From: Acanthamoeba castellanii str. Neff
Lineage: Eukaryota > Discosea > Longamoebia > Acanthamoebidae
NCBI RefSeq assembly: GCF_000313135.1
Contig: NW_004457398.1
Coordinates: 11,823-34,549, forward strand
Direction of reading: 5' to 3'
Length of the DNA: 22,727 bases
Shown: positions 1 to 9,096 of the stretch, piece after piece
How the letters are laid out: each line of letters opens with the position of its first letter
How positions within the stretch are numbered: the first letter of the stretch is position 1
Translations under genes and position numbers: made by a program
Notes under the pieces: model-generated
What the model was told of the DNA's origin: nothing
Databases searched by the model: none
What the model saw: the letters and a program-made list of their open reading frames with translations, nothing else

Positions 1-124
1 AATTCAAAAAGAATGGCATTGATAAACTTCATGTCCCACTTCATCTTTTTTGATGCTGCCGCCGAGGGCAGGGAGGACGGAGGTGAAGGAAGGCAAGAAG
101 GATGTCGTGAAGGCGTTTTTGTAT

Positions 125-685
125 TTAGTTGGACTCCTTGGCGGCGACAATCTTCTCCTCACCCATGGCAGAGAGGACAGCGACGATCATGTCCACACCG
201 TTCTCGACAGCATCCTTGATCTTCTGGGAAATCTCAGGCTCATCAGCGGGGAGCTTGATGTCCTCCTTGGTGGTGGCTGGAGGGAGGGAGGAGAGAAGAA
301 TGAGACTGATATGCATTGTGTTTGCAGCAATTTCAGGGAATCGAGATGGAAGGAATAATCACGTACAGCCATCAGCGGACATGAGGGAGACGAAGCCATC
401 CTGGTCGACGTCGACGAGGGTGTACTCCTGACGGTTGATGATGGGCACCTGGAGGGTGTGGGTCGAGGGCGAGATCTCCTCGTACTTCTTGCCGTTGAAG
501 ATGTCAATGGCGGTGAAGTGGACCTTGGCCGAGCCGTGCTTGCCAGTCTTCGAGGTCGAGCAATCGACGACCTTGCAGGGACGGCCCTTGATGATCATGT
601 AGCCGTTCTTCTTGATGCCCGAAGCCTGGGAAGGGACCGTCAGGGAAGCACCCGATCCAGTGTTCTCGAACTCTCCGTCAGACAT
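125..685 (-). CDS. eIF5A: Eukaryotic translation initiation factor 5A (eIF5A)
   Basis: Two exons, complement(join(125..276,367..685)), 156 aa. The intron (277-366) has donor GTACGT and acceptor CTCCAG, phase 1, giving GSTTKED across the join. eIF5A binds the ribosome and relieves stalling at difficult peptide bonds; it is cytosolic and works only when one lysine is converted to hypusine. The hypusine loop TSKTGKHGSAKVHF is visible, with Lys49 as the predicted modified residue, followed by DIFNGKKYEEISPSTH and the C-terminal OB-fold ending in LSAMGEEK. Length matches the family (about 157 aa). The ATG at 685 is chosen because MSDGEFENTG is a normal acidic eIF5A N-terminus, although the frame stays open upstream. 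Oddity: the usual His three residues after the hypusine lysine (KHGH) is Ser here. It is divergent from SND1. Bases 1-124 look like its 3' flank and hold nothing else I can support. Confidence 0.96.
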
Positions 686-845
686 TGTTGGATGATTGTG
701 CGGCGATGTGGTACGGCTGACGGGCGAAGCGGTGCTTTGGCTGCGGCAAGACGGGAAGAAAAACAAGCCCGGTGGCTTGTGGCTGGCAAAGGCATTTCGG
801 AGTTTTGCTCCCCCCTTTTTTCCTTCCACCCTTTTCAGTCGACTG

Positions 846-858
846 TTTCCCGCCAAAA
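846..858. promoter_or_regulatory. E2F/DP-type site TTTCCCGCCAAAA
   Basis: The motif TTTCCCGCCAAAA matches the E2F/DP consensus TTTSSCGCSAAA at every position. It sits about 160 bp upstream of the eIF5A start and about 460 bp upstream of the SND1 start. Binding is inferred from the motif alone. Confidence 0.5.
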
Positions 859-1025
859 TCCTGGCGAGAGCGCAAGACACACGCACGAGGGAAAGCTGAA
901 GATGAGGGCTGAGAGATTGGCTTTGTGCACAAGTGCGAGTGAGTCTTGGTTTTGAGCCAAAGCTATGGCGCGAGGAGCCACGCCAGTCGTGCCGTGTATT
1001 CTTCGCTTTGTTTTCTATTTTATGA

Positions 1026-1044
1026 GGGGTCAACGCGGGGTCAA
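1026..1044 (+). repeat. Direct repeat GGGGTCAA x2, 3-bp spacer
   Basis: Two identical 8-mers (1026-1033 and 1037-1044) lie 11 bp apart in the divergent promoter. They could be a dimeric factor site; no function is known. Confidence 0.4.
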
Positions 1045-1317
1045 ACCTAGTGCGTGACAGCGAGGCAGACAAAGGTGTCGACAAAGCCGAGCGGAGACGA
1101 AGTCACCGAGCGAGGGCTGCAGCTTTGTCTCTTCAGCAGGGAGTTGCGGCGTTTCACCTCTCTTCTTCCTTTTCGTTCGTTCACACACAGCCTCTACACG
1201 CGCGCTCGATCTTACATCGTCGCCGCCCTAGATCTCCAACTTAACACCCAGAGCGACACTCGATCGACTGGAAATCGACATCTAAATCCCCATTCTCACA
1301 TTACACATATATTAATT

Positions 1318-4300
1318 ATGTCGGAGAAGACACAAGCCAAGAAGGGTCAGCAGCAGCAGGGCGGTAAGGGCAAGCAGCCCGCCGCTGGCCAGCAGGACAA
1401 GGGCAAGGGCAAGCAGGGCCAGCCCGAGAAGAAGCCGAATGCCAAGGCCACCCCCGCTGCTGCCGCCCCCGCAGCCGCCGCTGCGCAGCCCCAGGCCGAG
1501 GCCAGAGCGACCAGCCCTCGTGGTGGTGGCCCCGCTGGCGCCCCCGCCGCCGCTGGTGCCGGTGGCAAGCCCGCTGCGGCCAAGAAGGTCAAGGTGGAGA
1601 AGGAGAAGGGCTCTGGCATCGTCAAGGCCGTTCTCTCGGGCGACCGCATCGAGGTCTACGTGGATGATACCACCAAGCGTACCACCTGGGTGCCTCCTCA
1701 GACCAAGGAGCTCAAGCTCTCGAACATCAAGGCTCCTCTCCCCCGCGCCGTGGCCAGGGGTGACTTCGCTGGACGTGAGGAAGAGGTACGCGTACAACTT
1801 CTGAGATATCTATCTATCTTTCACTCTATCTTCGATCGTGACCCCACATTGGGCAGCGAGATGGAAATTTGACACTGAAATTGGCCTCTGCGCTACACGC
1901 AAAGCGAACGTTTTTTTCACTCAACCCGTCGTCTCTCCTTCTCCAGCCTTTCGCCTTCGCCAGCAGGAGCTTTCTGAGGGAGCTGTGCATCGGCAAGCGC
2001 GTGTCGTGGATCATCGATGGCAAGGATGCCCGCCGCGAGTACGCCACCGTGCACATCCAGGGCGAGGCCAAGTCGCTGGCCGAGTCCGTCGTCGAGGCCG
2101 GCCTCGCCGACGTCTCCCTGCCCCCCAACGCCGCCAAGGAGGCCGCCGCCAGGCCCACCGCCGCCGGCGACGACGAGGGCGAGAAGAAGGAGCGCCGTCT
2201 CTCCGAGGCCATGCAGAAGCTGGTGACCGCCCAGGAGGAGGCCAAGTCGCACGAGCGCGGCAAGTGGACCACCTCCAAGGACGAGCTGGCCAAGGCCGTC
2301 CCGCGCTACGCCACCGACTCGAACCCGACCGACTTCTACACGCGCAACAAGGGCAAGAAGCTGCCCGCCGTCGTCGAGGCCGTGCTCTCCGGCTCCATGC
2401 TCCGCGTGCTCCTCGTGCCCAGCTACCGCGAGGTCGTCGTCCGCGTCGCCGGCGCCCAGGCGCCCGCCACCCGCCGCGGCCAGAAGGAGGAGGACACCGA
2501 GCCCTTCGCCAAGGAGGCCCAGTGGACCACCGAGCGCTACACCCTCCACCGCCGCGTCCACGTCACCTTCACCGCCTTCGAGCCCGGCAAGGAGGCCGAC
2601 GACAGGCGCCCCGCCGTCCAGCCCGTCTTCCACGCCGACATCGCCCTCGCCGGCAAGTCCGTGGGCGAGCTCCTCCTGGCCTCGGGCCTGGCCAAGTTCG
2701 TCGACTGGACCGCGCCCAAGGACAAGTCCGACGTCTATCGCAACCTCGAGGCCCAGGCCCAGGCCAAGAAGCTCCGCATCTGGTCCTCCCACGTTCCCAC
2801 CGCCCAGGAGGCCGCCTCGGCCCGCAACTTTGTCGGCCTCGTCAAGGAGGTCCCCTCGGGCAGCACCCTCGTCGTAGTCAACGAGAGCGTGAAGCCGCCC
2901 CAGGTGGTGCGCGTGACCATGTCCTCCATCGACGTGCCCAAGCTCTCGGTGACCGAGCGCCCCGGCGACAACGCCCGCCAGGCCCCGAGCGAGGGCGCCA
3001 AGACCCCGGCCGCCAACGCCGCCAACGCCACCGAGTACGCCGAGGCCTTTGCCCTCGAGGCCCGCGAGTTTGTGCGACAGAAGCTCATCGGCCGCCGCGT
3101 CAACGTCACCCTCGACTACGTCCGCGCCGGCAAGGCGGTACGTGTCCCATCGTGTGTGTGTGTGCGTGTGCGTGTGTGCGTGTGTTTTGGTGCGGGGTGA
3201 CCGAAAACTAAATTGTTTCCGCGCTGCTATGCACACGTACACACAGGGCGATGAGAAGAACCCCAAGAGCCTGCCCGAGCGCGCCTTCTACACGGTGTCG
3301 ATGAAGGGCAAGAACATCGCGCTCGCCCTGGTCGAGAACGGCCTGGCCAAGGTCGTCGAGCACTTTGGCCAGCAGCAGCGCTCGCCCGAGTACGACGCCC
3401 TGTTCCTGGCCCAGCAGCGCGCCCAGAAGAAGAAGCTCGGCGTCCACGGCCCCGTTCAGAACAAGCACTACATCAACGACGTCTCGCGCAACCCCAAGAA
3501 GGCCAAGGCCGTCTACCCGACCGTCGTGCGCCAGGGCGTCAACCGCGTCCAGGGCGTCGTCGAGTACGTCATCTCCGGCTCGCGCCTCAAGGTGGCCATC
3601 CCCAAGGACAACCTCGTCATCACCGTCGCCCTCGCCGGCGCCCGCGCCGAGTCGGTCGCGGCCGCCGGCGACAAGGCCAAGGCCGGCGCCGGCGCTGCGT
3701 CGAACATCGGCGAGGAGGCCCGCAACTTCACCCGCGGCCTGGTCCACCACCACGACGTCGAGCTCGAGGTCGAGGGCCAGGACCGCACCGGCGCCTTCCG
3801 CGCCCACGTGTTCATCAAGCCCCGCGGCGGCAGCGCCGCGCTCAACCTGGGCGTCGAGCTGCTCAAGGAGGGTCTGGCCCAGGGCGCCCGCACCGAGCGC
3901 TACGCCGACGAGCACCGCCGCGCCGAGAACGAGGCCAAGGCCGCCCGCAAGCGCACCTGGGCCGACTGGGACCCCGAGAAGGAGGAGGCCGAGAAGAAGG
4001 CCCGCGACGAGGCCGTCGTTGCTGGTACGACGAACCGCAACACACACACACACACACACACACATGCACGCAGCAGCAACAACAACCGCTCATTTTGTCT
4101 TTCCACAGCCGGCAAGCCCCGCAAGGAGCTCGTGACGGTGACCGAGGTGGTCGATGGCTCGACCTTCTTCGTGCAGGTCGTGGGCGAGGAGCAGAAGCAG
4201 CTCGAGACCCTCATGGCCTCCGTGGCCGCCAAGGGCTACGAGAACGCCGAGCCCTACACGCCCAAGGCCGGCGAGGCCGTCGCCGCCCAGTTCTCGGGCG

Positions 4301-4981
4301 ACAACGCCTGGTACCGCGCCCGTGTCGGCCGCGTGCTGCCCCCCGGCGAGGAGAGGTCTCACACCGAGGTAACACACGACACACACGACACACACGACAC
4401 ACACAATGCGATGACCCGATCGTTAACGCAACGCACGCAGATCGAAGTTTTGTATGCGGACTACGGTAACGCCGAGACCGTGCCCGTCTCGCGTGTGCGC
4501 AAGCTCGACCCCGAGCACAGCACGCAGGCGCTGCGCTGGCAGGCGCGCGAGGCCTCGCTGGCCTTCATCGTCCCGCGCCCTGTCGAAGACGACTGGGGCA
4601 AGGAGGCCGCCCTCTACTTCAAGGAGCTCGTCTGGGACAGGCAGCTCCTCTCCACCACCGAGTACCGCGAAGCCGACCGGTACGTGTCGTGTCGTGTCGT
4701 CTCATGTGTGTGTCATGTTGTGTGTCATCGCGCGTGTCGTGTGCTGACGGTGTGTGCTGTGGTGCAGTGAGTACCGGTCGCTGTGGATCTCGGACGACTA
4801 CACGTTTGTGAACGCCGAGCTCCTGAGGGCCGGTCTGGCCAAGCTGCCCAAGAGGCTGCCGCGCGGCGCCAACAAGGAGATCATCGACTTCCTCCGCGCT
4901 GCTCAGGAGGAGGCCTTCCGCACGCACTCGGGCATCTGGGAGTACGGCGACGACGGCGACGATGACGACTTTGCCTACTAA
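1318..4981 (+). CDS. SND1: Tudor staphylococcal nuclease (Tudor-SN / SND1 / p100)
   Basis: Six exons, join(1318..1785,1947..3137,3247..4024,4109..4368,4441..4679,4768..4981), about 1049 aa. Tudor-SN is a cytosolic RNA-binding protein of RNA granules, splicing and decay of edited or small RNAs. SN-like OB folds begin near residues 98 (GSGIVKAVLSGDRIEV), 292, 447 and 651. A fifth, split SN fold from about residue 813 carries an embedded Tudor domain near 861-930 (QFSGDNAWYRARV, then EVLYADYGN), the usual aromatic-cage core for methyl-arginine. Length exceeds the usual ~910 aa mainly because of a low-complexity K/Q/A/P-rich N-terminal extension of about 97 residues. ATG 1318 is preceded by an A/T-rich leader and gives MSEKTQAKKG. 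Introns 3 (84 nt) and 4 (72 nt) are multiples of three without in-frame stops. The gene ends DDDDFAY. Its 3' end faces the next gene across 218 bp; AGTAAA at 5108 may be the poly(A) signal. Confidence 0.95.
3149..3186 (+). repeat. Intronic TG/CG-rich tract in SND1 intron 2
   Basis: The tract consists of GTGTG with interspersed GTGCGTG, inside intron 3138-3246 shortly after the GTACGT donor. Confidence 0.7.
4039..4064 (+). repeat. (CA)n microsatellite in SND1 intron 3
   Basis: Near-perfect CA dinucleotide repeat of about 12 units inside the 84-nt intron 4025-4108. It has no stop codon in the SND1 frame, so the frame reads through the intron. Confidence 0.85.
4371..4405 (+). repeat. ACACACGAC tandem repeat in SND1 intron 4
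   Basis: Three to four copies of a 9-mer fill about half of the 72-nt intron 4369-4440. It is a longer-period relative of the CACGA pentamer found in other introns here. Confidence 0.75.
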
Positions 4982-5199
4982 ATGCAGGGCCGGCCCGCGC
5001 CACCCGCCCTCCCCAGCTGTCGCGACGCGACCAGCCACAAACGCTTTCACGAACCGCTTACCCACCGCCAATGGAGGACCACACTGCGACAACGTTGTTC
5101 TTCTTTGGAGTAAAAAAACAACCTATTTAAATCTTTTTGAGACACTCACGCAACACGCGCACGCACGTGGCCACGACACGCGGCTCACTGGGGAGGGCA

Positions 5200-6400
5200 T
5201 CAAGACTGGCTGTTGGCCAGAGCGTTGGTGAGCGAGGTGCGTGCGCCCGCCTTGTCCACCCGCCTGCGCGTTTTCACGGCCACGGGCGACACCGCCTCCC
5301 CGGCCTGCTCAGCCGCCAGCATCACCTTCGTCGAAGTCGCCGCCGCGCCCTTCTTCCCGCCCCCTGACGAGCCCTGCTCCATTAACTCCGCCATCAACTC
5401 CCCGCCTGTAACCATCATCACAACCACCACCATCACCACCATCAGTATTGTCACGACCATCATGAAGCGCTCAATAATGAAGTGTTCACAGGAAGGTGGT
5501 GGGACCTGAAGCCGGTTGGTCGTCGTCTGAGCCGTGCTGGTCGTGCGGTTGGGCGGAGAGGAGGCCGACGACGGCACTGCCCACTTCAGCGGCGCAGGTG
5601 CCGGCCGTGCTGCCCGCGTCTTCGCCGCCGTCGGAGCCGAGGAGGTAGATGGCGGCCATGGCCAGCAGGAGGCCCACCACCTTGGCCCACGTCAGCGGCT
5701 CGCCCAGCAGCAGCACCCCCAGCACGGCCGGCAGCGTCAGGTACAGGCCCGACACCGGACCCGCCACGCTCACGCTCACGCCCAACCGCGCCAACTGCCG
5801 CACACGCCACACACTCCAGAGTCAGCAAGGGGAGAGAAGAAGAGGTGGGTGCGTGGCGGGACCTGGTAGAAGGCGATGTCGGCGAGGGCGGCGGCGACGC
5901 CACTGAAGATGGCGAGGGAGCCGTCGCCCCACCCGAGCAGGGCCTCGGCCTCGTGGCGCGACCCCCCAGCCGCCGGGCGATGGCGCCGCTCCTTGCCGGC
6001 CTTCCTCTCCCCTCCACCGCCGCCGTGGCCCGCGCCATCGTCCTCGATGGCCATCAGCACCAGCGCCGTGCCTATGGTCATGCCGCTACACGAAGAAAAA
6101 AAAAGATAATAAATAAATAATAGCAAGAGCCAAGATATTCAAGTGTAGTGTTATGTAACGTTACACATGTAACAAACAAATTGACATTTTACATCAATGT
6201 GTAGCAACGTAACGTACAAAAAAAGAATAAAGGGTACAGAAAAAAGCTCATGAGGGGAAGTACACTGTGTTGTAGAAGAAGGAGTGGGCGTAGGGCAGAT
6301 GGCGGCCTGCGCAGCCCATGAGGAACGAGGAACCGCCCCATCCCATCATGCAGGCGATGACCCACCACCACCAGACCCAACTCGACGCGGCCTCTTCCAT
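5200..6400 (-). CDS. EamA/DMT-superfamily integral membrane protein
   Basis: Four exons, complement(join(5200..5405,5506..5794,5863..6085,6264..6400)), 284 aa. About five hydrophobic segments are visible: residues 8-30 (WWVIACMMGWGGSSFLMGCA), 46-60, 98-121, 125-150 and 153-171. The stretch GVLLLGEPLTWAKVVGLLLAM is typical of EamA repeats in drug/metabolite transporters. Only one EamA repeat is present (full-size DMTs have two), so it may act as a dimer. Substrate unknown. A Gly/His/Lys-rich loop separates segments 2 and 3, and a soluble Lys/Ala-rich tail of about 100 residues follows segment 5. Phases agree at all three introns (V-G at 6264/6085, Q-L at 5863/5794, G-G at 5506/5405). Two donors are weak (GTCCCG, GTCCCA), both after CAG. 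Start ATG 6400 (MEEAASSW) is the first in frame. The last exon has no domain support; without it the protein would end just after 5506. Confidence 0.72.
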
Positions 6401-6997
6401 CTTCTGTGGCCCTCAGTTGCAATTAAAATAAAATCGTCCATTTCTGCTGCATAGTGAAAAGAAAGGAAAAGAGCTGGCATTCCTGACATTCCATTGTTCG
6501 AAGAGGCCACTCAAACTTCGTGCACAAAGATGTGTCTTTGGCTTTCTGCTGTACCACACGAGCTGTAGGTTCAGGAAAAACTGCTGTGTGCGTTCATGAT
6601 TAGCTGTGCGACTGTGGCCCAACCACTTTCCAGGTTACACCGCGCCTTTTACGGAAGTGCCCGCAACCAGCACAAAAGCGCGGTATCTCTGGGTTTTTGG
6701 CAGTTGCTCCATGACCAGAGCGCACACTCAGCTGCGTTGTTGATTCGTATGACCTCTTCCAACCTGAGCTGAGACTGCGAGCAGTCCATCCCACGCACTC
6801 GTACAACCCATCAACTCCCTTCCCTAACCAAGCCGAACGTGTCAGTGTGCCACTGAAGTGTCAACAACAAGGAAGTGCAAGTGCACGAGAAAGATAGAGA
6901 TTGATAGATAGATAGTAAGCTCCTGACAGGACCAGACACTCTTAGTATACTCATTAGCGCAAGTATATAAAAGAGAGGCGGCCAGTTGTCGCCCACA
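6401..6997. promoter_or_regulatory. Divergent intergenic region, EamA gene / Erf4-like gene
   Basis: This 597-bp spacer lies between head-to-head starts. Base composition is mixed, without the coding bias of neighbouring exons; short open frames on either strand match nothing recognisable. A GATA tetranucleotide run occurs at about 6901-6914 and a strong TATA element at 6964. No gene is supported. Confidence 0.6.
6964..6972 (+). promoter_or_regulatory. TATA box of the Erf4-like gene
   Basis: TATATAAAA followed by GAG, on the coding strand 34 bases before the start codon at 6998. At the usual TATA-to-start distance of about 30 bp, transcription would begin only a few bases before the ATG. The family of the element is well established; its use here is inferred. 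Confidence 0.6.
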
Positions 6998-8911
6998 ATG
7001 TCCATCGCCAACGACAACATGTGGACCTCGACCACCAACCTCGAGGACTCCTCCCTCTTCACAACCGACCCCGCCTTCGGCCGGTCCACCGGCAGCGGCA
7101 TCTACACCTCCTACTCGGCCGGTAACCATCTACTTTATCTTCTTCTTCTTCTCCACTTCTTCTTGTCTCACCACCACGAGCAGCGAGCGGGAAGGCGAAG
7201 GTGGCGCGAGTAGAGGAGGGGTGGAGCGAGAACCGGGCCTGTCGCCAGCGGTTCGAGGAGACCTACCCGCTGGTACTCATGAACCGACTTCACGGTGAGC
7301 CCCCCCTATGTGTCGTTACATAGCAATGCTATATTAGTTATTTTTTATTCTCTCTTTTTTCTCGAGAATTATAACAAAAACGGGGTTTGGGTTGCAGAGG
7401 AGGACTGGCTGGCGATCATTCGCAAGGTCAACGAGTTCTGGGGTGAGTCTCGTGTCATGTCGTGTGTCGTGTGTCGTCGTGTGTCGTCGTGTGTCGTGTG
7501 TCGTCGTGTGTCGTGGGGTGCTATGCGCGAAGAGTTGGGAAAAACTAACATTTTAGTGACAGGGCCAATAGTGGAGGAGAGTCACAAGCTGTGCAAGATG
7601 GACGGGCTGCTGTCGTACACCATCCTGTCGGTGCCCGTGCACATGGCCAAGCAGAGGCGCCTCGAACACGCCATCACCGCCGCACGCCGCCACATTTGCT
7701 CCTTTCTCGACAAGGTGCATCTCAGCAACCGTTCACAACCTCTCACGACACACGCACACACGGCACACACGGCACACGGCACACGGCACACAAGACGCAC
7801 ACGACGTACACGCACACGATACTCAGCTAAAGCACATTCGTATGTGGCAGATCAACGAGGACGTGCGGGATGGTCACATTAGCTTCGCGTTGAAGGACCA
7901 GGACGACCCGAGCGAGAGGTCCGGGGTCTTCATCGAGGTCAAGCGCTACAAGAACCCGCGCAGGTACGCCCAGTCCTCCACATTCCAATCATTATTGACG
8001 CCTTGCATTCCATGCATTCTCTGACCGCGTGTCGTGCCGTGTGCGGTCTCTCGCACTCATCAGAAAGGCTGGGTCGCCGACCAAGGCCACGACCGGGCCT
8101 TCCGAGTCGCCAGCCACGACAGCCTCATCGGGGACCACTTCGCCCTCGTCGGCTTCGGCGGGAAAGTCAAAGGCGAGGCCGCACTTCCTGAAGCGGGAGG
8201 AGAAGTGGTGGCACTTCTCCAACGAAGACATTCTGGCGGCCCTCGCAGAGCAGAAGTGTGGCGATGCCGATCGCCCCACCTCTCCTCCCCTGCCCGCCGC
8301 TCAGGTGAGCTCTCCTCCGCACCCCAAGTCACCCCGTGCTACATCGCCCGACGCGCCGAGCTCCAAAAATCGTACGTGGTGGCCTGGGCCTGTGTCGTGC
8401 CGTGTGCGGTGTTTTGCTAAAATGAATACACCAAACCACCAAAGGCAAGAAGCATTCGCCGTCGAAGGTGGCCGCACCGCCGTCCAACTCGGCGGGCAGT
8501 AGTAGTGGGAGCAAGCAGCCACAGGGCCGGGCACGCAGCAGCACGACCGACAGCAGCGACCCCACGCGCCTCCAGCCACACCACCTGGCAGCCACGCGGC
8601 ACCCGCAGCCGACGTTCTCCTACCAGCCGCCACAGCCCATCCAGGGTCACCCGCACCCACAACTACAGCTCAACGGGCTCTACGCGGTGTCGCCCGGCCA
8701 ATTCTACCAACCGCCACTACAACTACAGCCGCAGCCTATCATCGTCACGCAACCACCCTTAATGCACCCAAGCAGCCAACAACAACTGCAACCGCAACAG
8801 CTCGCCGCGCCGTTGGACCCGTGGGCGTTGAGCATGGCGCCGCCGCAGCAGCGCCTCAGGAGCCAATCTACGGACACGAGGCCCGCCCAGCGCGATCTCA
8901 TCACCTGGTAA
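6998..8911 (+). CDS. Erf4/GOLGA7-domain protein (Ras palmitoyltransferase accessory-like)
   Basis: Seven exons, join(6998..7121,7184..7294,7398..7442,7563..7714,7851..7963,8064..8371,8445..8911), 439 aa. Residues about 55-165 resemble the Golgin-A7/Erf4 domain: RFEETYPLVLMNRLHEEDW, an N-E-F helix, GLLSYTILSVPV, then a final strand SGVFIEVKRY, in the same order as in GOLGA7. Erf4/GOLGA7 proteins bind and stabilise DHHC palmitoyltransferases acting on Ras, at ER/Golgi membranes. The two cysteines palmitoylated in GOLGA7 are not clearly conserved; one Cys lies just before the TYTIFL-like segment. An N-terminal Ser/Thr-rich stretch of about 45 residues and a long disordered Ser/Pro- then Gln/Pro-rich tail (about 170-439) are not part of the family core. 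A segment HFLKREEKWWHFSNEDIL in the tail is more conserved-looking and unassigned. Phases agree at all six introns; at the sixth, only donor GTACGT at 8372 keeps frame. Domain assignment is from pattern memory. Confidence 0.68.
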
Positions 8912-9037
8912 CTGTTGGTTGCACTGCGACGAATTCTTGAATCCAATTGGACTAAAGTAAAAAGACAATGTACAAACACAACCACATATAGGTTAGATAT
9001 GATTGATCAGGAAACACACTGTGCTAGAGCGGCTTAA

Positions 9038-9043
9038 AATAAA
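9038..9043 (+). terminator. Poly(A) signal AATAAA of the Erf4-like gene
   Basis: Canonical AATAAA 127 nt after the stop at 8911. It lies only 54 bp from the stop codon of the oppositely directed kinase gene, so the two 3' UTRs probably overlap. Confidence 0.5.
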
Positions 9044-9096
9044 GTAACATGTTGGTGGTCTATACAAAGGGCGCTGTCGTGGTCGGTGGTGCACGC

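Larger units (their letters stand above)
686..1317. promoter_or_regulatory. Divergent intergenic region between eIF5A and SND1
   Basis: This 632-bp spacer lies between two head-to-head start codons, so it must hold both promoters and both 5' UTRs. I see no clear TATA box. It contains a full E2F-type motif (846-858) and a short tandem GGGGTCAA pair (1026-1044). Both genes' reading frames remain open for long distances into it, but without recognisable protein. The last part before 1318 turns A/T-rich, as expected of a leader. Confidence 0.7.

Noticed and set aside
686..1084. In-frame open extension of eIF5A by about 133 codons upstream
   Set aside because: No homology to any eIF5A N-terminus, composition unlike the neighbouring exons, and MSDGEFE at 685 is a normal start; treated as 5' UTR and promoter.
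1054..1317. In-frame open extension of SND1 upstream of ATG 1318
   Set aside because: The sequence is A/T-rich leader near the ATG and matches nothing; the stop-free frame is chance.
1838..3266. Long open frames of about 450 codons on both strands over SND1 exon 2
   Set aside because: Shadows of a GC-rich exon; Arg- or Gly/Leu-rich translations without domains.
6413..6622. 69-codon minus-strand open frame in the spacer between the EamA and Erf4-like genes
   Set aside because: No recognisable motif, no coding bias, no splice partner.
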